A stretch of DNA of 64,000 nt. It comes from Sordariomycetes sp. S80-01Y (Eukaryota; Ascomycota; Sordariomycetes). Each line of letters starts with the position of its first letter. Positions within the stretch are counted from its first letter, which is position 1. Below, one piece after another: positions 32,101 to 46,100 of this stretch. Below the pieces are notes generated by a model. The model was not told where the DNA came from. It did no database searches and saw nothing but the letters and a program-made list of their open reading frames with translations. A program made the translations under genes and the position numbers. The stretch is from contig JAXQJY010000019.1 in NCBI GenBank assembly GCA_037042185.1, positions 310,001 to 374,000 on the forward strand. The letters run 5' to 3'.

Positions 32101-35100
32101 TTCAGAAAGAGCCTGAGCGGATCCGAGACGATCTCCAGCACCCGTATCGGACTTGAGAGTCTGCATAAGACCAGGAATGAGGTCGGGAAGAGCGTCCTCT
32201 CCGAGCTTCTCGACCAGCGACCCAAGAGCTCTGGAAGCAGTAGCACGAGTAGTCGGCACGGGGTCAACAGCTGCCACCTTGAGACCCGAGACAAGGATCG
32301 GCAAGTGAGCCACAATGTCCTTCTTCTCCGTAAGATGTGCCAGGCTGCCAATGACCTGCGCAGCCTTGCGCTTCGTGTTCGAGCGGTCGCCCAAGCCACG
32401 CTGCAAAATGCGGGTGACAAGAGCCAGTGACGGAGCATCGAGGTAGTGAACGAATTGGACCTTGATGAGTGAGTCCAAAGCTTCGTCCGTGTATTTCGTA
32501 GGATCACTGAGCGCTTTAAGAAGAATGTCGACGAGGCTCTTGATTTCAGGGTTGCTGATAACCTCGCCGAATCGCTTCAGACTGCGATTGGCAGCGGCTC
32601 TGACTTCTTTGTGACTGTCGTTCAGGACGCCTGTCAGGGGCGGGATGATGTCAGGCAAGCTGTTCGCTAGCTGTTGAGGGTCAAGATAGGCCATGGCACC
32701 GAGAAGCTCGCAAGCACCACGCTTGCTTCGCCATTGCTGATCGTCAAGGCCGTCCAGAAGCACAGGCATAATCTGTTTCACACCATAAGAGCTCAAGTTG
32801 GCGAAACAAGCCTTTGCAGCCGCAAGACAAGTCTCTCGAACGTCGCCATTGGTATCCCCAAAGCCAACAAGGAGCTGCGGTACGATTTGGATGACATACG
32901 GCTCGAATAGGCGACCAAGAATGGTGGCAAGAAGCTCGAAAGCCAGCAGCGCTGCTTCCCTCTGGTGAGCGTCCTTCTTGTTCTCAAGAGCACTGCGAAG
33001 AGTAGAGAGCACTCGGTGTTCGCGAATGGCACCAATGCCTCGGCCACGGACCAGACCACCCAAGCCATAAGCAGCACCTCGTTGAGCAGCGTAACCTTTT
33101 GAGTTGAGCAGGCTGTCCGTGAGCTGTTCGAAGTACTTGGATGACTTGTCTGAGCAAGCCTGAACGAGAGGTGGAAGGCATTCGGCAATGGCAGATTGGA
33201 CGGTTTCCGAAGGTGTGCTAAGTGTGACCAACAAGCGCTCGATTACAACAGGGATCTTAGCGTCACCCTTGTCGAGATGGCGAGCCAGAGCACCATACAT
33301 GATGATGACAGCTTCGTTGACGAGATCGGTCTCCGTGTTGCCCTTGCCTGTAGATTCCAAGGTAGACTCGAATTTGCCCATGAGCTCTTCTACCAGTCCT
33401 TTCCCATGGATTTCGATGGCTCGATTGGCAGCTTCTAGCATGCCTCCGCGGACAGACTCACTCTTGTCGCTCAGGGGCCCACTTGCAATCATGAAGTCAA
33501 AGAGCGAGTCCAGTTGCTCCTTAGAGAGCAAAGGAGAGAGCTCTTTGAAGGCTGTGGCGATACCGTGCCTGGCTTCCCAGGGGTCTGACAAGTCCATCTT
33601 CTTCGGCATGCCGAACTCGTCCAGGAGCTGCTTTTTCGGCTTAGCGAGCTCAAAATACTTCTCCCTTAGCTTGGATAGAATGTCATCTAAAGTAGACATA
33701 TGGGAACCCACGGCCTCCGCGAGGGACCTAGCAGCTGCGCGACGAAGTTGGGCATCTTTGGAATCAAGATACCACAATATCCTTCCAGGAACTTCTGCGC
33801 CAAGCTCAACGCCACATTCTTCCCAGATCTCGCGTCCGAGTTCCTGATTCTCGTCCTCATCGTCGTGACAAGCAAGCCATATCTCATCAGAATACCCAAA
33901 ATCGCTGACGTCGATCTCAGCGCTGATTGATTGTAGCACGGTCATTCTGACACTGGTCTGGGGAACAATCGCGCCCTTGACTAGGATGGAAATCTCATCG
34001 TGTGTGATGTTTGGCGCAATGCAGCGGCAGAGGTCAGCAAAGCAGTCCCTGATCATCTTGTAGTGCTGATTATAAGCTTGCATCGACGCCACAAGAGAAG
34101 TGATGATGTTGGCTCGTGGAACAGTCTCATCCGCGCAGACATTGGTGTGGAAAGTCATAATCTCAAAGGCCAGAACAAGCTGGGCATCGCGATCATCAGC
34201 TTCCTCTCCAGTGCCACCCTTCTGTAGGATATCGAACAGCAGGGGCAAGGCGTACGTCAGCGTCACGGCATCGAACGGTCGCTGCTCGCCGGCGAAGCGA
34301 AGACGGTACAGGACCCTGGTAACGAGGTCCTCCAAAGACTCCTCGTAGTAATTCTCGGGCAATTGCGCCTCTCGTAATCTCAGAGTTGCAACTCCGATGA
34401 AGGGTCGGAGCGGGCCAAGTCTCGAAGTCGTCGTCTCAGCGATAGCTAGGTAGGTATCTACTGGTAGGTCGCCAACGATGAGGGTGGCGCCGGCATCCAG
34501 AATCCCAAGCATCAAGCCAACAGCTGGCCCGACCCAGAGCTTTGAGTCCATAGGTGGACCGGTGGCAAGCGCCTTGATGATGCCCAGTCCCCGTATGAAG
34601 CGAGCCTCGGTCTGCTGAAGCTTTGCTCTAATTGAGGCTTCCTTTTCCAGCTGGGCCTTAACTTTGGCTTGCTCCTCAGCAGTCAATTTGCGCTGCTGGC
34701 CCTTTTTCTTCTCTAGGTCTTTCCGCAGCTCTTCTTCCCAACGAAGAATATCGTAGTCTTTGGTGTTCTTGTTAGGTACAGAAGTCTGTGACTTCTTCGC
34801 CAGAACATCAACAAAAGCTGTGCCCTCGGGGGTGCGGAAGATGGCGGCTTCTACTGGACCAACATTATCAAGCTGGTTGGCGTCGAGATCACGGCCGACG
34901 AGCTCCATCAGACGAGGAACTATTGTTTCAGGAGCGACGAAAGCAAGCTCAGCAGCTGCGTTGTAGGACGCCATGCGCACCACATCAACCTAGAGGTGCA
35001 ATCAGTCAGTCGTAATTCAAATGATGGTGAGATCCAGCTTACAGTATCGTCGGAGGCCCTCCTTCCCACTTCTTTCAGCAAAACGTCTTGATGCTCCTTG

Positions 35101-37298
35101 GCGAGAGAACCAGGGTCGATACCCATGCGCAAGCACAAAGTAATCCAGCTAGACCTTGGAATTAGCTCCGGTCTCGCGAGAACCAGAAGAGCACATGCTT
35201 GGCTTTCGCGCTGCTCTCGGGGAACAATGCTGTTCCCACCCTCCTCAGTTTCTAGACAGATAGACCTTAGCACGTTGAGCAGGTTGTCAGGTGCGATTTT
35301 GAGATCTTTGTCCCTCGTAGACGTCTCGAGCACACCCCAAAGGCCATCGATGACGGCCTTTGATACCCATTCCGGATCCGCCGTGTAGAGTTGACATAAC
35401 TCGGCAGAGGCGTCTTGTTGCACCTTCGACTGAACCTCCGATCCAGCAATCACATAAATGAATGCCTCTGACCAGCTTCGTCGAACTTCATCATAGACCT
35501 TGTCTCCAAAATCTTGCGACAGACTGGACAAAGCGAGGGCAAACCACCTCAAGTCAGCTTCCGCCGCGACTTTGGTGTAGATACGAGAGCTTAGGAGGAA
35601 AGACTGCTTGCCCCCTGCCGCTAAGGCTTCTTGCGACAGTGAAACCTTTGACAAGGCCTCAGCTACCTTCGATGAGGGGAACCGGGACGTCAGAGCTGGC
35701 CTTAGCGCTACTAAAACGTATGCGCCCATCATGTTACCATTCTGAACCGCTGTTGCAGGGTTGGCAACGACCTCGTTGAAGTTATCGACCAGCTTCGGAG
35801 CCGCAGTCTCAGCGAATGCAATTTCACCTGAAGTAGGCTCAGTCTTCCCCATATCCCGCAGTATCTGCGCAACGAGAAGCAGCCACAGCCTGCGGGAGCT
35901 GTGCTTCTTGTCGGACAAGCCCTTTGAGAGTGTCTCGAGGACGGGCTTCGGAATGTCGCCTTTTTGAGTCAGGATCTGAGAAATTGCGCGCGTCAGAGCC
36001 GACGTCTCGGCCACGAGTGCGGGCTCATTGCCTTCTTTGGCAGCAATAGTCGCAATGCCCGACGCCACCGAGGGAGCTGAAGTCTCGGGTAGATGGATAC
36101 CCTCCAGCATTTCAGCATGAAGGATGCGGTGGTCAGCCGAACTCAACTTGCCGCTCTTCAATGGGGCGAGCACTTCTTCTGCAATGCCTGCAAGCATCTT
36201 CTCATTGCCGGACCGCGACACCAACTCTCTGAAGGAGTTGACCGCGCCAGTCCTGACTTGGGCATTACTCGATTTGATGCTCGAGAGGAGGTGCTTGAGG
36301 AGCTTTTCCTTGAGAATCTTGGAGAGGTCGAAGTCCGCAGGCAAAGACGCCACCAAAGGCACCAAGATGCCTGTGAGAATGACCTCCGGCGCTCGCAACA
36401 GACCTTTCTCGATAGTCGGAACAACCTCATTTTCCAGGTCCTCCAGGGTGGCGTAGTCGCAAAAGAAGTCGCGCAAACCAGCGGCAACGTGACGGGGCAC
36501 TGCTGTCTTGGAGCTGACGATCTCACGCGTGTAAAATTCGTAGTACTGGGATTTGTAGGAAGCGAACAATGGCCTCAAAGTATCCCTTCGTGAACACACC
36601 CCAGCAATGACGCCCAACAGTGGAGCATGGGTTGCTGAGGGCTTGCTGCCCTTAGCAGCTAATGTCTGGATGGTGTTCTTGAGGATCTTTTCCTGGTTCT
36701 TGGCGTTATCGAACAATCTTCGGAAGCCCCTCCTGGTGACGATGGTGGCTGAGTGGGCAATACTGCGTTTGGAAGTGGATTGCAGGCATCGCTCGAATGA
36801 GTCTGCGAGACACAGCAGGACATCCTCTCCAACAAGATCCCATAGGTCTGATCCAGCAAGGTTCTGCATAAACACACTGCACCATTCTACCAGGGCAAAG
36901 GATGTCGTAACAGCGACGACGGGCTTCTGGGCCTCTCGGCGAATGCCCTTGGCGAGAGTGCCCAACAGCTTCGCATCGACATTGGGCTGCTTGACCGTTG
37001 TAGCAAGGCACTGTTGGACGGCCAATCGCGATTCTCGGTCAACGTAGTATGGAATTGTCGCGAACAGGAATTGGAAGACTTTCGCGAGAGCAGGTGGTTC
37101 GAGTGCTGCCGGGCGCGGTCAGTCTGAGTACAAAATGAAGCACGTGCAGGGCAACTCACCTTGCCTGCCTAACAAATCGTCAATCACGCGGAGCTGGGAT
37201 ATGCGGCGCGAGGTAGAAGAGGCCGCCAAAGCATCACCGGCGGCTACCAGGTCGAAGATTGCAGGCGAGGCGTCGCCATTGGTCTCGGGTTCAGACAT
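29137..37298 (-). CDS. gcn1: Translational activator GCN1 (HEAT-repeat ribosome sensor)
   Basis: Giant cytosolic protein that binds stalled or collided ribosomes and passes the uncharged-tRNA signal to kinase GCN2, leading to eIF2alpha phosphorylation. Four exons give 2667 residues, close to the ~2670 of yeast Gcn1: 37160-37298, 35043-37105, 29734-34989, 29137-29682. The protein is almost entirely HEAT repeats, and the middle has the eEF3-like block (for example RGAAYGLGGLVRGRGIGAIR and KRGACELLGAMAYLDPQQLA). The last intron (29683-29733) is 51 nt with GTAAGT, CTAAC and CCAG signals but no in-frame stop, so naive translation would add 17 residues. The end is acidic. It shares the cross-pathway control theme with cpc-2, 12 kb away. 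Confidence 0.95.
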
Positions 37299-37941
37299 TG
37301 TCGCTAGTCAAGGTCGAGCTCATGAGGGGCCCCCAGCGCGCTTTATCCCGAGATGAAAGCTCATGTAGGGGTTTGAAGCAGCTTTCGGGGTCTCTGATGG
37401 GCTGCTCAGGTTCCGTTGACGTTTGCGCGATCTTGTAGTATGGGAAGAATGGATCTGAACCATGGATGGAAGTCCGGCGGTGACATTTTGGACCACCTCA
37501 TGTCAGGTTGCTCGACCCCACGTCAATCGTCAACCCCACTATAAAATTGGAGTGACTCAATAATCTGAGCTAGAGCTGCCCTCTAAACCTGTCATAAGAC
37601 ACAGCTTATTCTGTCACTTTCCCGCACCTTCATCCACCTCCGGCGAGCCCAGTTGGGCTTCTTCCATCCTCTCGAACCTCTCATCCACAACTTGAACCCA
37701 CTCACGATGATTCATCCTCGCCACAATCTCTACGATCGCGTCCTCACAAAGCCTTTCAACACGCCTTGAGTGGCCCCCGAGGCCAAAGGACCCCCAAACC
37801 CGTTCAAATCATAGTTATCGTCAACCCACAGGCCGCTGAACGAACGTTGACTGCAGCACACCCACTTCTGCCTCGAAGCAGTACTGTACACCAACCCTCG
37901 AGGGCCCGAGCCCAGGGCGGCCGCGACTACCAACGCCAGCC
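37299..37941. other. Divergent promoter region
   Basis: 643 bp between the GCN1 and DEAH-helicase start codons. It contains one copy of the ACTCACGATG word (37700-37709) discussed in the findings. An open frame at 37766-38167 overlaps the helicase start in another frame and is not credible. Confidence 0.5.
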
Positions 37942-40900
37942 ATGGCTGGAGCTAAGAAGAAGAAGAAGCCCGCCGCAAACCCTGCTCGAGGCTTCGCAAC
38001 GACATCCATCGCCTCCAAACCGCGACCGGAAGCCGAAGATGCTCCTGCTGCCCCTCCATCCAAAGCTCAAAAGCCCGAAGATGCCCCGCCAGCGACACCA
38101 TCCGCACCACAAGATTCCAGCAATGGTACGCCTGCAAATGATGGCGCTGCAGCGAAGAAGGATTTGAGCCCCGAAGAGTTTGAAAAACAGCTCGAAGAGG
38201 GGGAGTTGCAGGTTCTCGTCGAAAAGCACGCTCAAAAGGTCAAGCGCGACGCCCAGCGCCAGCGAACCCGTCTTGAGACCGAGAAGCGACTTCTTCGTGG
38301 CACTGGTGAGTCTATCAATTGCCCGAAATGGCTTCCCGAAGATATCATGAACTATATCCTCGACCTTATCAAGGCCGAGAGTCGCTTCGCAACCAGCAGC
38401 TCATCAGACTCCCCGGGCAGCGGTAAAATGCCGTCTGAGGAGGACATGGTAATCCGTTTGTGGACTCTGCAAGCGACGCTGGCAAGTGCAGAGTTCCCTG
38501 AGGCTCGTGTTCAGGCTGTCGTGAAACACATCTTGGACATCTCGCCCAGCATCTCCTCGACGGGTAAAGATTTGATCTGGGGTCTCGAAGAGGCTCTCGA
38601 ATGGCTGGCCAGGGAGTGCGATTCAAAAGAACTTCCAGCTTACGAGAGTAGGCCCAAACCAATGCCGAAAGGTTTGCTCTTCCCAGACCTGGTAGCATGT
38701 CTCTATATACTAAATAGCTCGCAGATACACCTGTGGATACGCCAGCTTCGACACGGGCGAGTACGCCTAAGCCAAACGGGGGGAAAGGTAAAAAGGGCCA
38801 CAATGGAAACTCTAGCAAAAAGCAATCGCCCAAGAAGAAGCTCGTCGTCACTTGTGACAGTGATATCGAGCCCGACAACCTTGTGGAAGAATATGTCAAG
38901 ACCAACCGCCGACTCTTGGAGCTCGAGCGCGATCTCATTCCAGAAGATTCTCCAGCAGATTTCGACAAGGAGTTGGCCGTCGCTAAAGCCGAAGCCAGGT
39001 TGAAGCGCATCGAGGATGATGTGCTCTTCGACAAATTCATTGGCGTACTGGAGTGGCGGAAGCAGCGAGTGACGATCGAGAAAGAGATCGCGGTCGCTAA
39101 AGATGGAAATGGAAATGGAGCGAAGAAAGAGCGGAAGGAAGAGCCATCCAACTCCGTCGTTAAGGACGTGCCAGAGGACACGAATGCCAGTGATGACGGT
39201 GAGATCAACGACGAAGCGTCCCGCATTGCTGCAGAGATTCTGGCTGAAGGTAATGACGGTAGCGACGACGAGGATCTTGGTGGCCTGTTCGACTCTTTGC
39301 CACAGAACGAGGTGGATGAAGCAGGAAAGGCGCAGACTGTTGTCACGTCATCAGATGGGCATAAGGTGATGATCCGAGATTTTGGAAAATCGACTGGCAT
39401 GTCACCTCGGCGAGTGTTGGAAGAGGCCTGTCGTTCTAGGTTCGTTCTTTGACCCGTCTCCGCGTATCGCTCTTTACAAACAGGACTAATGCGCATCAGG
39501 GACGCCTCTGCGCGAATCAGCTACAACATCGTTTCTGAAGCTTCATTTGCCAGCCGTCAGTGTGTCGAAATTAATTGGACGAAGCCTCAAGATATTCCGC
39601 TGGCTATACCAGGAGCAGACGTTCAAATCGAAGCTGATGCTAATCGCTTCAAACTGACCATGGACGGCGTCGCTACTCCGGACTCCAAGCAATCTGAAGC
39701 TTATGCTGCAACAACTGCCCTCTTCTACATCTTCAGCGGCAATCCTCGAGACGAGAAAGTCGGTCTCCGTCTTCCTCCAGCATGGAGAGATTTGTTTTCC
39801 GAACTTATTGAGTTCAAGAAAAACCATCTCGATGCACAGGACCGAGAGGTAGTCAAAGGCCTAAGGGACCTCGTTCGCGCACGACGTGACCAGGAGCTCG
39901 AGGATGGGGTCATCCTCCAAGGCGCTTTCCGGGGCCGCACGAACGGGAAATCCACTCAGAACTCTAGCGAGAATGGGAGTCAGGATCGGGCTAGGACAAG
40001 TGGTATTAATGGCGATGTGTATCGCAGGATATGGGCAGACAAGTCGTCAACTCCGAAGTATCAAATGATGGTCGTAAGTGGAAGACGAAGAGATTTGACG
40101 AAAAGCCTCTTGCTGACGATTAAACAGAAAGGTCGTATGCAGCTCCCCATGTGGGGTTTCCGAGACCAAGTATTGCAGACCGTTGAGCATAATCAGGTTG
40201 TGATTGTGTGCGGTGAGACTGGATGGTAAATTATCTTGAGCGGCTTATGGAAACACCGCTAATGCAATGACAGTGGTAAAAGTACACAGGTGCCGGCTTT
40301 CCTGCTGGAGCATCAACTTTCACAAGGGAAGCCTTGTAAGATCTATTGTACAGAGCCCCGTCGTATTTCTGCAATCTCGCTGGCTCGTCGTGTCAGCGAA
40401 GAGCTTGGAGAGAACAGGAACGACCTTGGCACCAGCAGGTCGCTTGTGGGATACTCAATCCGCCTTGAGGCCAACACATCTAGGGAGACTCGCCTCGTAT
40501 ACGCCACTACCGGAATCGTCATGAGGATGCTGGAGGGTTCCAATGACCTAGGCGAGATTACTCATCTCGTGCTGGATGAGGTCCATGAGCGATCGATCGA
40601 CAGCGATTTTCTGCTCATTGTGCTCAAGCGTCTATTGGAGAAGAGGAAAGACCTCAAGGTTGTTCTGATGTCAGCCACCGTCGACGCCGACAGATTCTCC
40701 TCGTATCTCGGGGGAGCACCAGTTCTCAACGTTCCTGGTCGGACGTTCCCGGTGGAAGTCCGCTATCTTGAGGACGCAATCCAACTCACGGGCTTCAAGC
40801 CGAGCGATACACCAGCTAACAAGTACATCGACCTTGACGACGATGAGTTGGGTGATGGTGAAAGTGCAGGCGATGGCTTGAAGCCAGAGGTTGCCCAAAG

Positions 40901-42676
40901 CCTAGCAAAGTACCCTCCCAAAGTCCTCAAGACTCTTCAGAAGCTTGACGAGTACCGCATCGACCCAGATTTGATCGTTCAGCTGATTGTTCAAATCGCC
41001 ACCCAGCATGAGCTGCAACCTTACAGCAAGGCTATTCTCGTCTTCCTTCCGGGTATCGCTGAGATCCGCACACTCAACGATATGCTACTCGGCGACCCTC
41101 GATTTATGAAAGAATGGCTTGTGTACCCGCTCCATTCGACTATCGCTACGGAGGATCAAGAATCAGCTTTTCTTGTACCGCCTCCCGGCATGCGTAAGAT
41201 CGTCCTAGCAACCAACATTGCTGAGACTGGTATCACCATTCCCGATGTAACCTGCGTCATCGACACAGGGAAGCATCGCGAGATGCGCTACGATGAGAGA
41301 CGACAGCTGTCGCGCCTTATCGACACCTTCATCTCGCGAGCGAACGCGAAGCAGAGAAGAGGTCGTGCTGGTCGTGTCCAGAACGGATTGTGCTTCCATA
41401 TGTTCACCAAGTACCGACACGACAACTACATGAATGACCAGCAGACGCCAGAGATGTTGCGTCTATCACTCCAAGACCTTGCCATCAGAGTCAAAATCTG
41501 CAAGATTGGAGGCATTGAGGAAACGCTTGGAGATGCCCTTGATCCCCCTTCAGCCAAGAACATTCGCCGGGCTATAGATGCTCTCGTTGATGTTCGGGCT
41601 CTCACAGCGGGCGAAGACCTCACACCACTTGGTCAGCAGCTTGCTCGTCTTCCTTTGGATGTCTTCTTGGGAAAACTTATCCTTCTTGGCTCAGTCTTCA
41701 AATGTTTAGATATGGCTCTCACAGTAGCCGCCATCCTATCAGCCAAGTCACCCTTCACGGCGCCATTTGGTCAAAGAGCTCAGGCGCAGAACGCCAAGAT
41801 GCTCTTCCGCCGCGGCGACTCGGACTTGCTCACTGTCTACAACGCATACTTGGCTTGGAAGCGCGTGTGCCAGTCAAACAGTGGCCATGGACAGGAATTC
41901 CAATTCTGCCGCAAGAACTTCCTCAGCCAACAGTCACTAGCTAACATCGAGGATCTGAAGGGTCAGTTGCTGGTTGCTCTCGCTGACTCCGGTTTCTTAA
42001 TGCTGCGAGAAGACGAGCGCAAGACTCTTAACAAGATGAGGCACTCTGGAGGTCGCGGACGTAGGCAGCAGCAGTTCTTTGAGGTGCCTCAGCGAGTCAA
42101 CATCAACAGTGACAACGACGTTGTCTCTTCCTCGGTCATGGCGTGGAGCTTCTACCCAAAGCTCCTCGTCAGGGATGCGCCAGGAAGTCGGCAAGTCCGC
42201 AACATCAGCAACGGCGCTCCCATCAGCCTGCACCCTTCGTCAGTGAACCGCAATCAGCTTGACCTCAAGTGGCTTTCCTATTACCATATTATGCAAGCCG
42301 CCAAGTCGTAAGTCTACCTATTAATTGACCCCAAGCTCTGCTAACGAGTCGCAGGGTCACCAACGCCCACGAAACTACAGCTACCGAACCTTTTGCCGTG
42401 GCCCTACTCTGCGGCGACGTTCGCGTAGACATGTACTCCGGCGTCATCATCCTCGACGGCAACCGCGGGCGCTTCGCCCTCCCGGACTGGAAGTCCATGC
42501 TCGTGCTAAAGATTTTGCGTACACGTCTACGCGAGCTTCTCACTCGCTCCTTCAAGAATCCTGGAAAGCTGCCTACGGCTCAGCAGGAGAAGTGGCTGGA
42601 TGTGTGGCAGAGGCTGTTCTCGCAGGAGTTCACTCAGAATCAGGAGAGGCCGATTGGTGCCGTTGGCAAGGCGTAG
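37942..42676 (+). CDS. DEAH/RHA-type RNA helicase, DHX29/DHX57/Ucp12-like
   Basis: ATP-dependent RNA helicase of 1490 residues. Six exons: 37942-38671, 38725-39439, 39500-40073, 40128-40225, 40274-42307, 42355-42676; all phases agree. The N-terminus is Lys-rich (MAGAKKKKKPAANPA) and disordered, followed by a helical UBA-like region (PKWLPEDIMNYILDLIKAES) and acidic segments. The helicase core carries Walker A GETGCGKST (the Cys codon, ~706, split by intron 4), DEVH at about 807-810, SATVDADRF and QRRGRAGRVQNG. HA2 and OB-fold-like regions follow, ending in a fungal tail. DHX29 acts in 48S scanning on structured leaders; equal function here is inference. Start ATG 37942 fits the conserved Lys-rich opening. 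Confidence 0.92.
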
Positions 42677-43122
42677 AACGCTGGGACTAGGCAGTGGTGC
42701 TATGAACGACTGTAGGAACTCCCGAATCTTCAGGGAGCAGGGCCGGTGTTGCTGGGTATGGCAGACCTGGGGGGACTTCCGCCACTACGTTGCGTGGGAC
42801 AGGATTGCGTACTTATGGGCGGCGCGCAAACTTGGAAGAGTAGAGGTGGCTTGCAGATAGAGTAGGGATGAACGTCCCAATCTCTGAACATACATATGCT
42901 CCAGTCTAGCAAAACGCGATCAGCCGTTTGAGCATATCCTGGTGTCTGGATGAGTTCTCTGCTACCGAACTGATCTGTCGCTGCTCCCTAATGTCGCACC
43001 CAGCTAATGCTCCTGACCCTCTTCTCCACGGTGGTATCACTTCCTCCAAGTAGACATTATATACATGTAATCATTACATGAAACCAAGTAAACAAGCAAA
43101 AAGAACGCAGATGCAACTCCCC
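42677..43122. other. Convergent 3' region
   Basis: Between the ends of the DEAH helicase and SART3/PRP24 genes; nothing recognised. Confidence 0.4.
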
Positions 43123-46100
43123 TTAAACGCCATTCTCGGTCGCTTCCTCCTCCTTGGTCGCCACTTCTTCTTGGCCCTTCTTCTCCTCGTCTCTGACGGC
43201 TTCCCCCTTGCCCTTGTCACCGCCAGAGAGGAACATGGCCTTAAAGTCGGCGTTGCTCTTGGGAGCATTGGTGCCGTTGGTTGCGGGCTCGCCCTTCTTG
43301 GGATCTGCGGTGGTCTTCCTGGGTGCGAAGCCTAGTCCACGTTTTGGGCCGGATTTGGGGCCGGGACGACGGATGCTTGGAGGAGCCATGAGCTTTGAAG
43401 GTGCAGGGTTGCTCGCGGCGTTCTTCTTGGAGTCGGCCTTGGACGAGCCGTACTGGATGCGGTCGTCCTTGTGGACCGCCCTGGCTCTGCGGAGCTCCTC
43501 GAGGGAGCCTGTGCGCAGTCTCGAGCCTTCGAACTCCATGCCGTCGAGCTGAAGAGCTGCTCTCCCCGCGGTCGCAGCGTCTGTGTACTCGATCCTCGCG
43601 CCGCCATGCGCTGGTTGGAGCGTGAGCTTCACTAACGTGCCCAACGGCTCGACGAGAGCTCTTACGCGGGCGTCGTTGACCGTGTCAGGGAGACCCATCA
43701 GCGCAACAGTCCGGGCAGTAAGTTCAGCAGCCGATGGCTGGTCGTTGCCCATCAGTTCGTCATCCTCAGCACCCTTCGCCGAGGATGGTGCCGGCGAAGC
43801 AGACTCCCGGTCCTGATTGACAGACCTAGCCGTGAGCTTGACCTTGGACTCCTTCGAAAGTTCGACGCGAATGATCTGGTTCCTGAGTTTCGTGTTATTC
43901 AGCTCTGCCACAGCCTTCGAGGCCTGCTCCGCCGTCTCGAAATCCAGAAACGCAAAGCCCTTGTTCTTCCCACTCATCGTCTGTGGAATGTTCACTCTCG
44001 TCACATTCCCATATTTGCCCAGCACCTCTTTGAGCTCCGCCTCGTCCACGTGATGGTCGAGATTCTGGATGTGCACCTCCCGTCCCTCAGCCAAAGCACC
44101 TTCGCGCTTCTTCTTTTGTCCAGGATCGGAGTACTTTGCTACTAGTTTGTATTTGCCCTGCAGCATCTCGCCGTCCTTCTTGGTTGCTTTTGCTGAGGCG
44201 TCACGGTCGCGGAAGGAGACGTAGCAGAAGCGGCGGTGGGCGTTGACTTTGAGGCTCGGCCAGCGTATACTGAGGACTTCGCCGCAGTCGGAGAAGAGCT
44301 CGCGGATGTAGTTTTCGTCTGCTGTGGGAGGGTAGTTCGTCACGTAGAGGGTCAGGCTGTGCCCTGATTGTACGCTGAGTTGGGATTGGCCAAAGAACTT
44401 GGCGTCTTTCAGCAAGGCTGACGTCGCTTCTTCGTGTGTCTTGAATTCGATGAGGGCTGTAGCCGTTTGGGTAGACTCGTTGCGAACGAGGGCTGTGATG
44501 TTATTGATATGGCCGTATTCGCGGAAGAACTGGCGGAGCTTGGTTTGGGAAACATCAGCGGGGAGGTTATCAACTAGGATAGTCGCATTCTCGCGATCTC
44601 GCTTGGTCTCTGCCTCTTGGTGTTGGGAGCTCGACGCGGGGCCACCATGTATCGTCGCTGTGTCGCTCTTTTGCCGTTTGCTAGCACCTTCAGACTCCTC
44701 GTCCACCTGAGAATTTGTCCTCTTGCGCTTCGCATCATTCGCTGTCTCGGCAGGTTGCGCTGGCGCTGCCGCATGCTCAGCCTCCGCTTGTTGGGCGTAG
44801 TAGAGCTCTTCCCGTTCCTTCTGTTCGCGCTCCCTTCGCCGCCTCGTCTCTTTCGAGGCCTTGTGCACCTTGTCCGTAGCTCGGCGCACAGAAGAGGATG
44901 GCTCGTAGTCATTGCAGTGCTGCAGATAAACCTCGAGAACCTTCTCCGGCCAGTCAATGTTATGCCTTGCAACAGCGCGTTGGAGTACAGATGTTGCCAG
45001 TGAAGGTACTCGGAAACCTGCAGCGGCGGAAGATGGCGTGGGACTTCGCAGGTTGTTAGGCTTCGACGAGAAGATCAGCATCTCCCACATATAGTACCTG
45101 AACCAAAACTCGTGGCTATCGGCGTGGATCTGTATGCTGGCCAGCTTGTTCCACTGTGCTCTCGCCTCGTCGATGGCGCCCTTCTTCTCGGTGAGATATT
45201 GTATGTAAATTCGCTCGAGCCGAAACTTGGGGTCTCCTTGGTAGTCATTCCCGTATAGACGCTTGCCGACCACCGCGACATCCTCGAGCGCAGCTCGTAG
45301 CCCTACGTCTGCAACATCGATAGCCTCGTCTCCCGCCCCAGCGTCCATGGCGGTCCGCTTCAAGAATGCACACCAGGCGAGGTACATTTCTATCATGCTC
45401 TCCATGCCAGTTTTGTAGAGCTGGTCTTCGCTGGTTGCCGCGTGCTTTATCGATTCGATTTCAGAAAAATCGAGCCTCGCTTCCTCAGCACAAAGGATGT
45501 ATCGGTTCCACAGCTGGCCTGACCAAGGGCAGTGCTGCACCGCCCGACGTAGGATGTCGAGAAGATTGGCGGCACTGTGAGGATCTGTGTAGGCCGACGA
45601 CACGAAGACGACATATTCGTGCCAGCAATTCTCGTCAGTCGCGAAGAGTCCTGTCAAGGCGCGCGCGTACAGGCCGCGGCAGAGATCGATCCCGATCTCG
45701 GGGTTGTCGTTGTTACGCTTGCTCTGGCGCATCTCCCAGTCCAGATAGTCGACCATGAGCGCCTTCTGAGTTTCGGAATCTCCGGCGCGCTCGGCCTGCT
45801 TGATCTTGAGCTCAAAAGGATCCCGAGCTGCAATGAGGCGTTTGGCCTCCTGGGCGCTGGCAGTGACGTCCTTCATGGCATCCTCCCACGCGGCTCTGTT
45901 ATACTCGGATAGGAAGCTGGAAAAGGCTTGCGAGGTGTCGTCCCAGGTGAGATGGGGGGTGACGAGGCGGTCGCGGTAGAGATGGGTAATACGCCTCACA
46001 CCCTCAGGCGTCCTGGTTCTCGCCAGCAGGTCCATCTCGAGCGAAACCCAGCGGTCCCAGAGCAGATGGCTGTCGCTGATGCGGTACTTGATAGCCTCGT

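Noticed and set aside
37766-38167. 133-codon frame at the start of the helicase gene
   Set aside because: Different frame from the conserved helicase N-terminus; Arg/Pro/His-rich and without resemblance.
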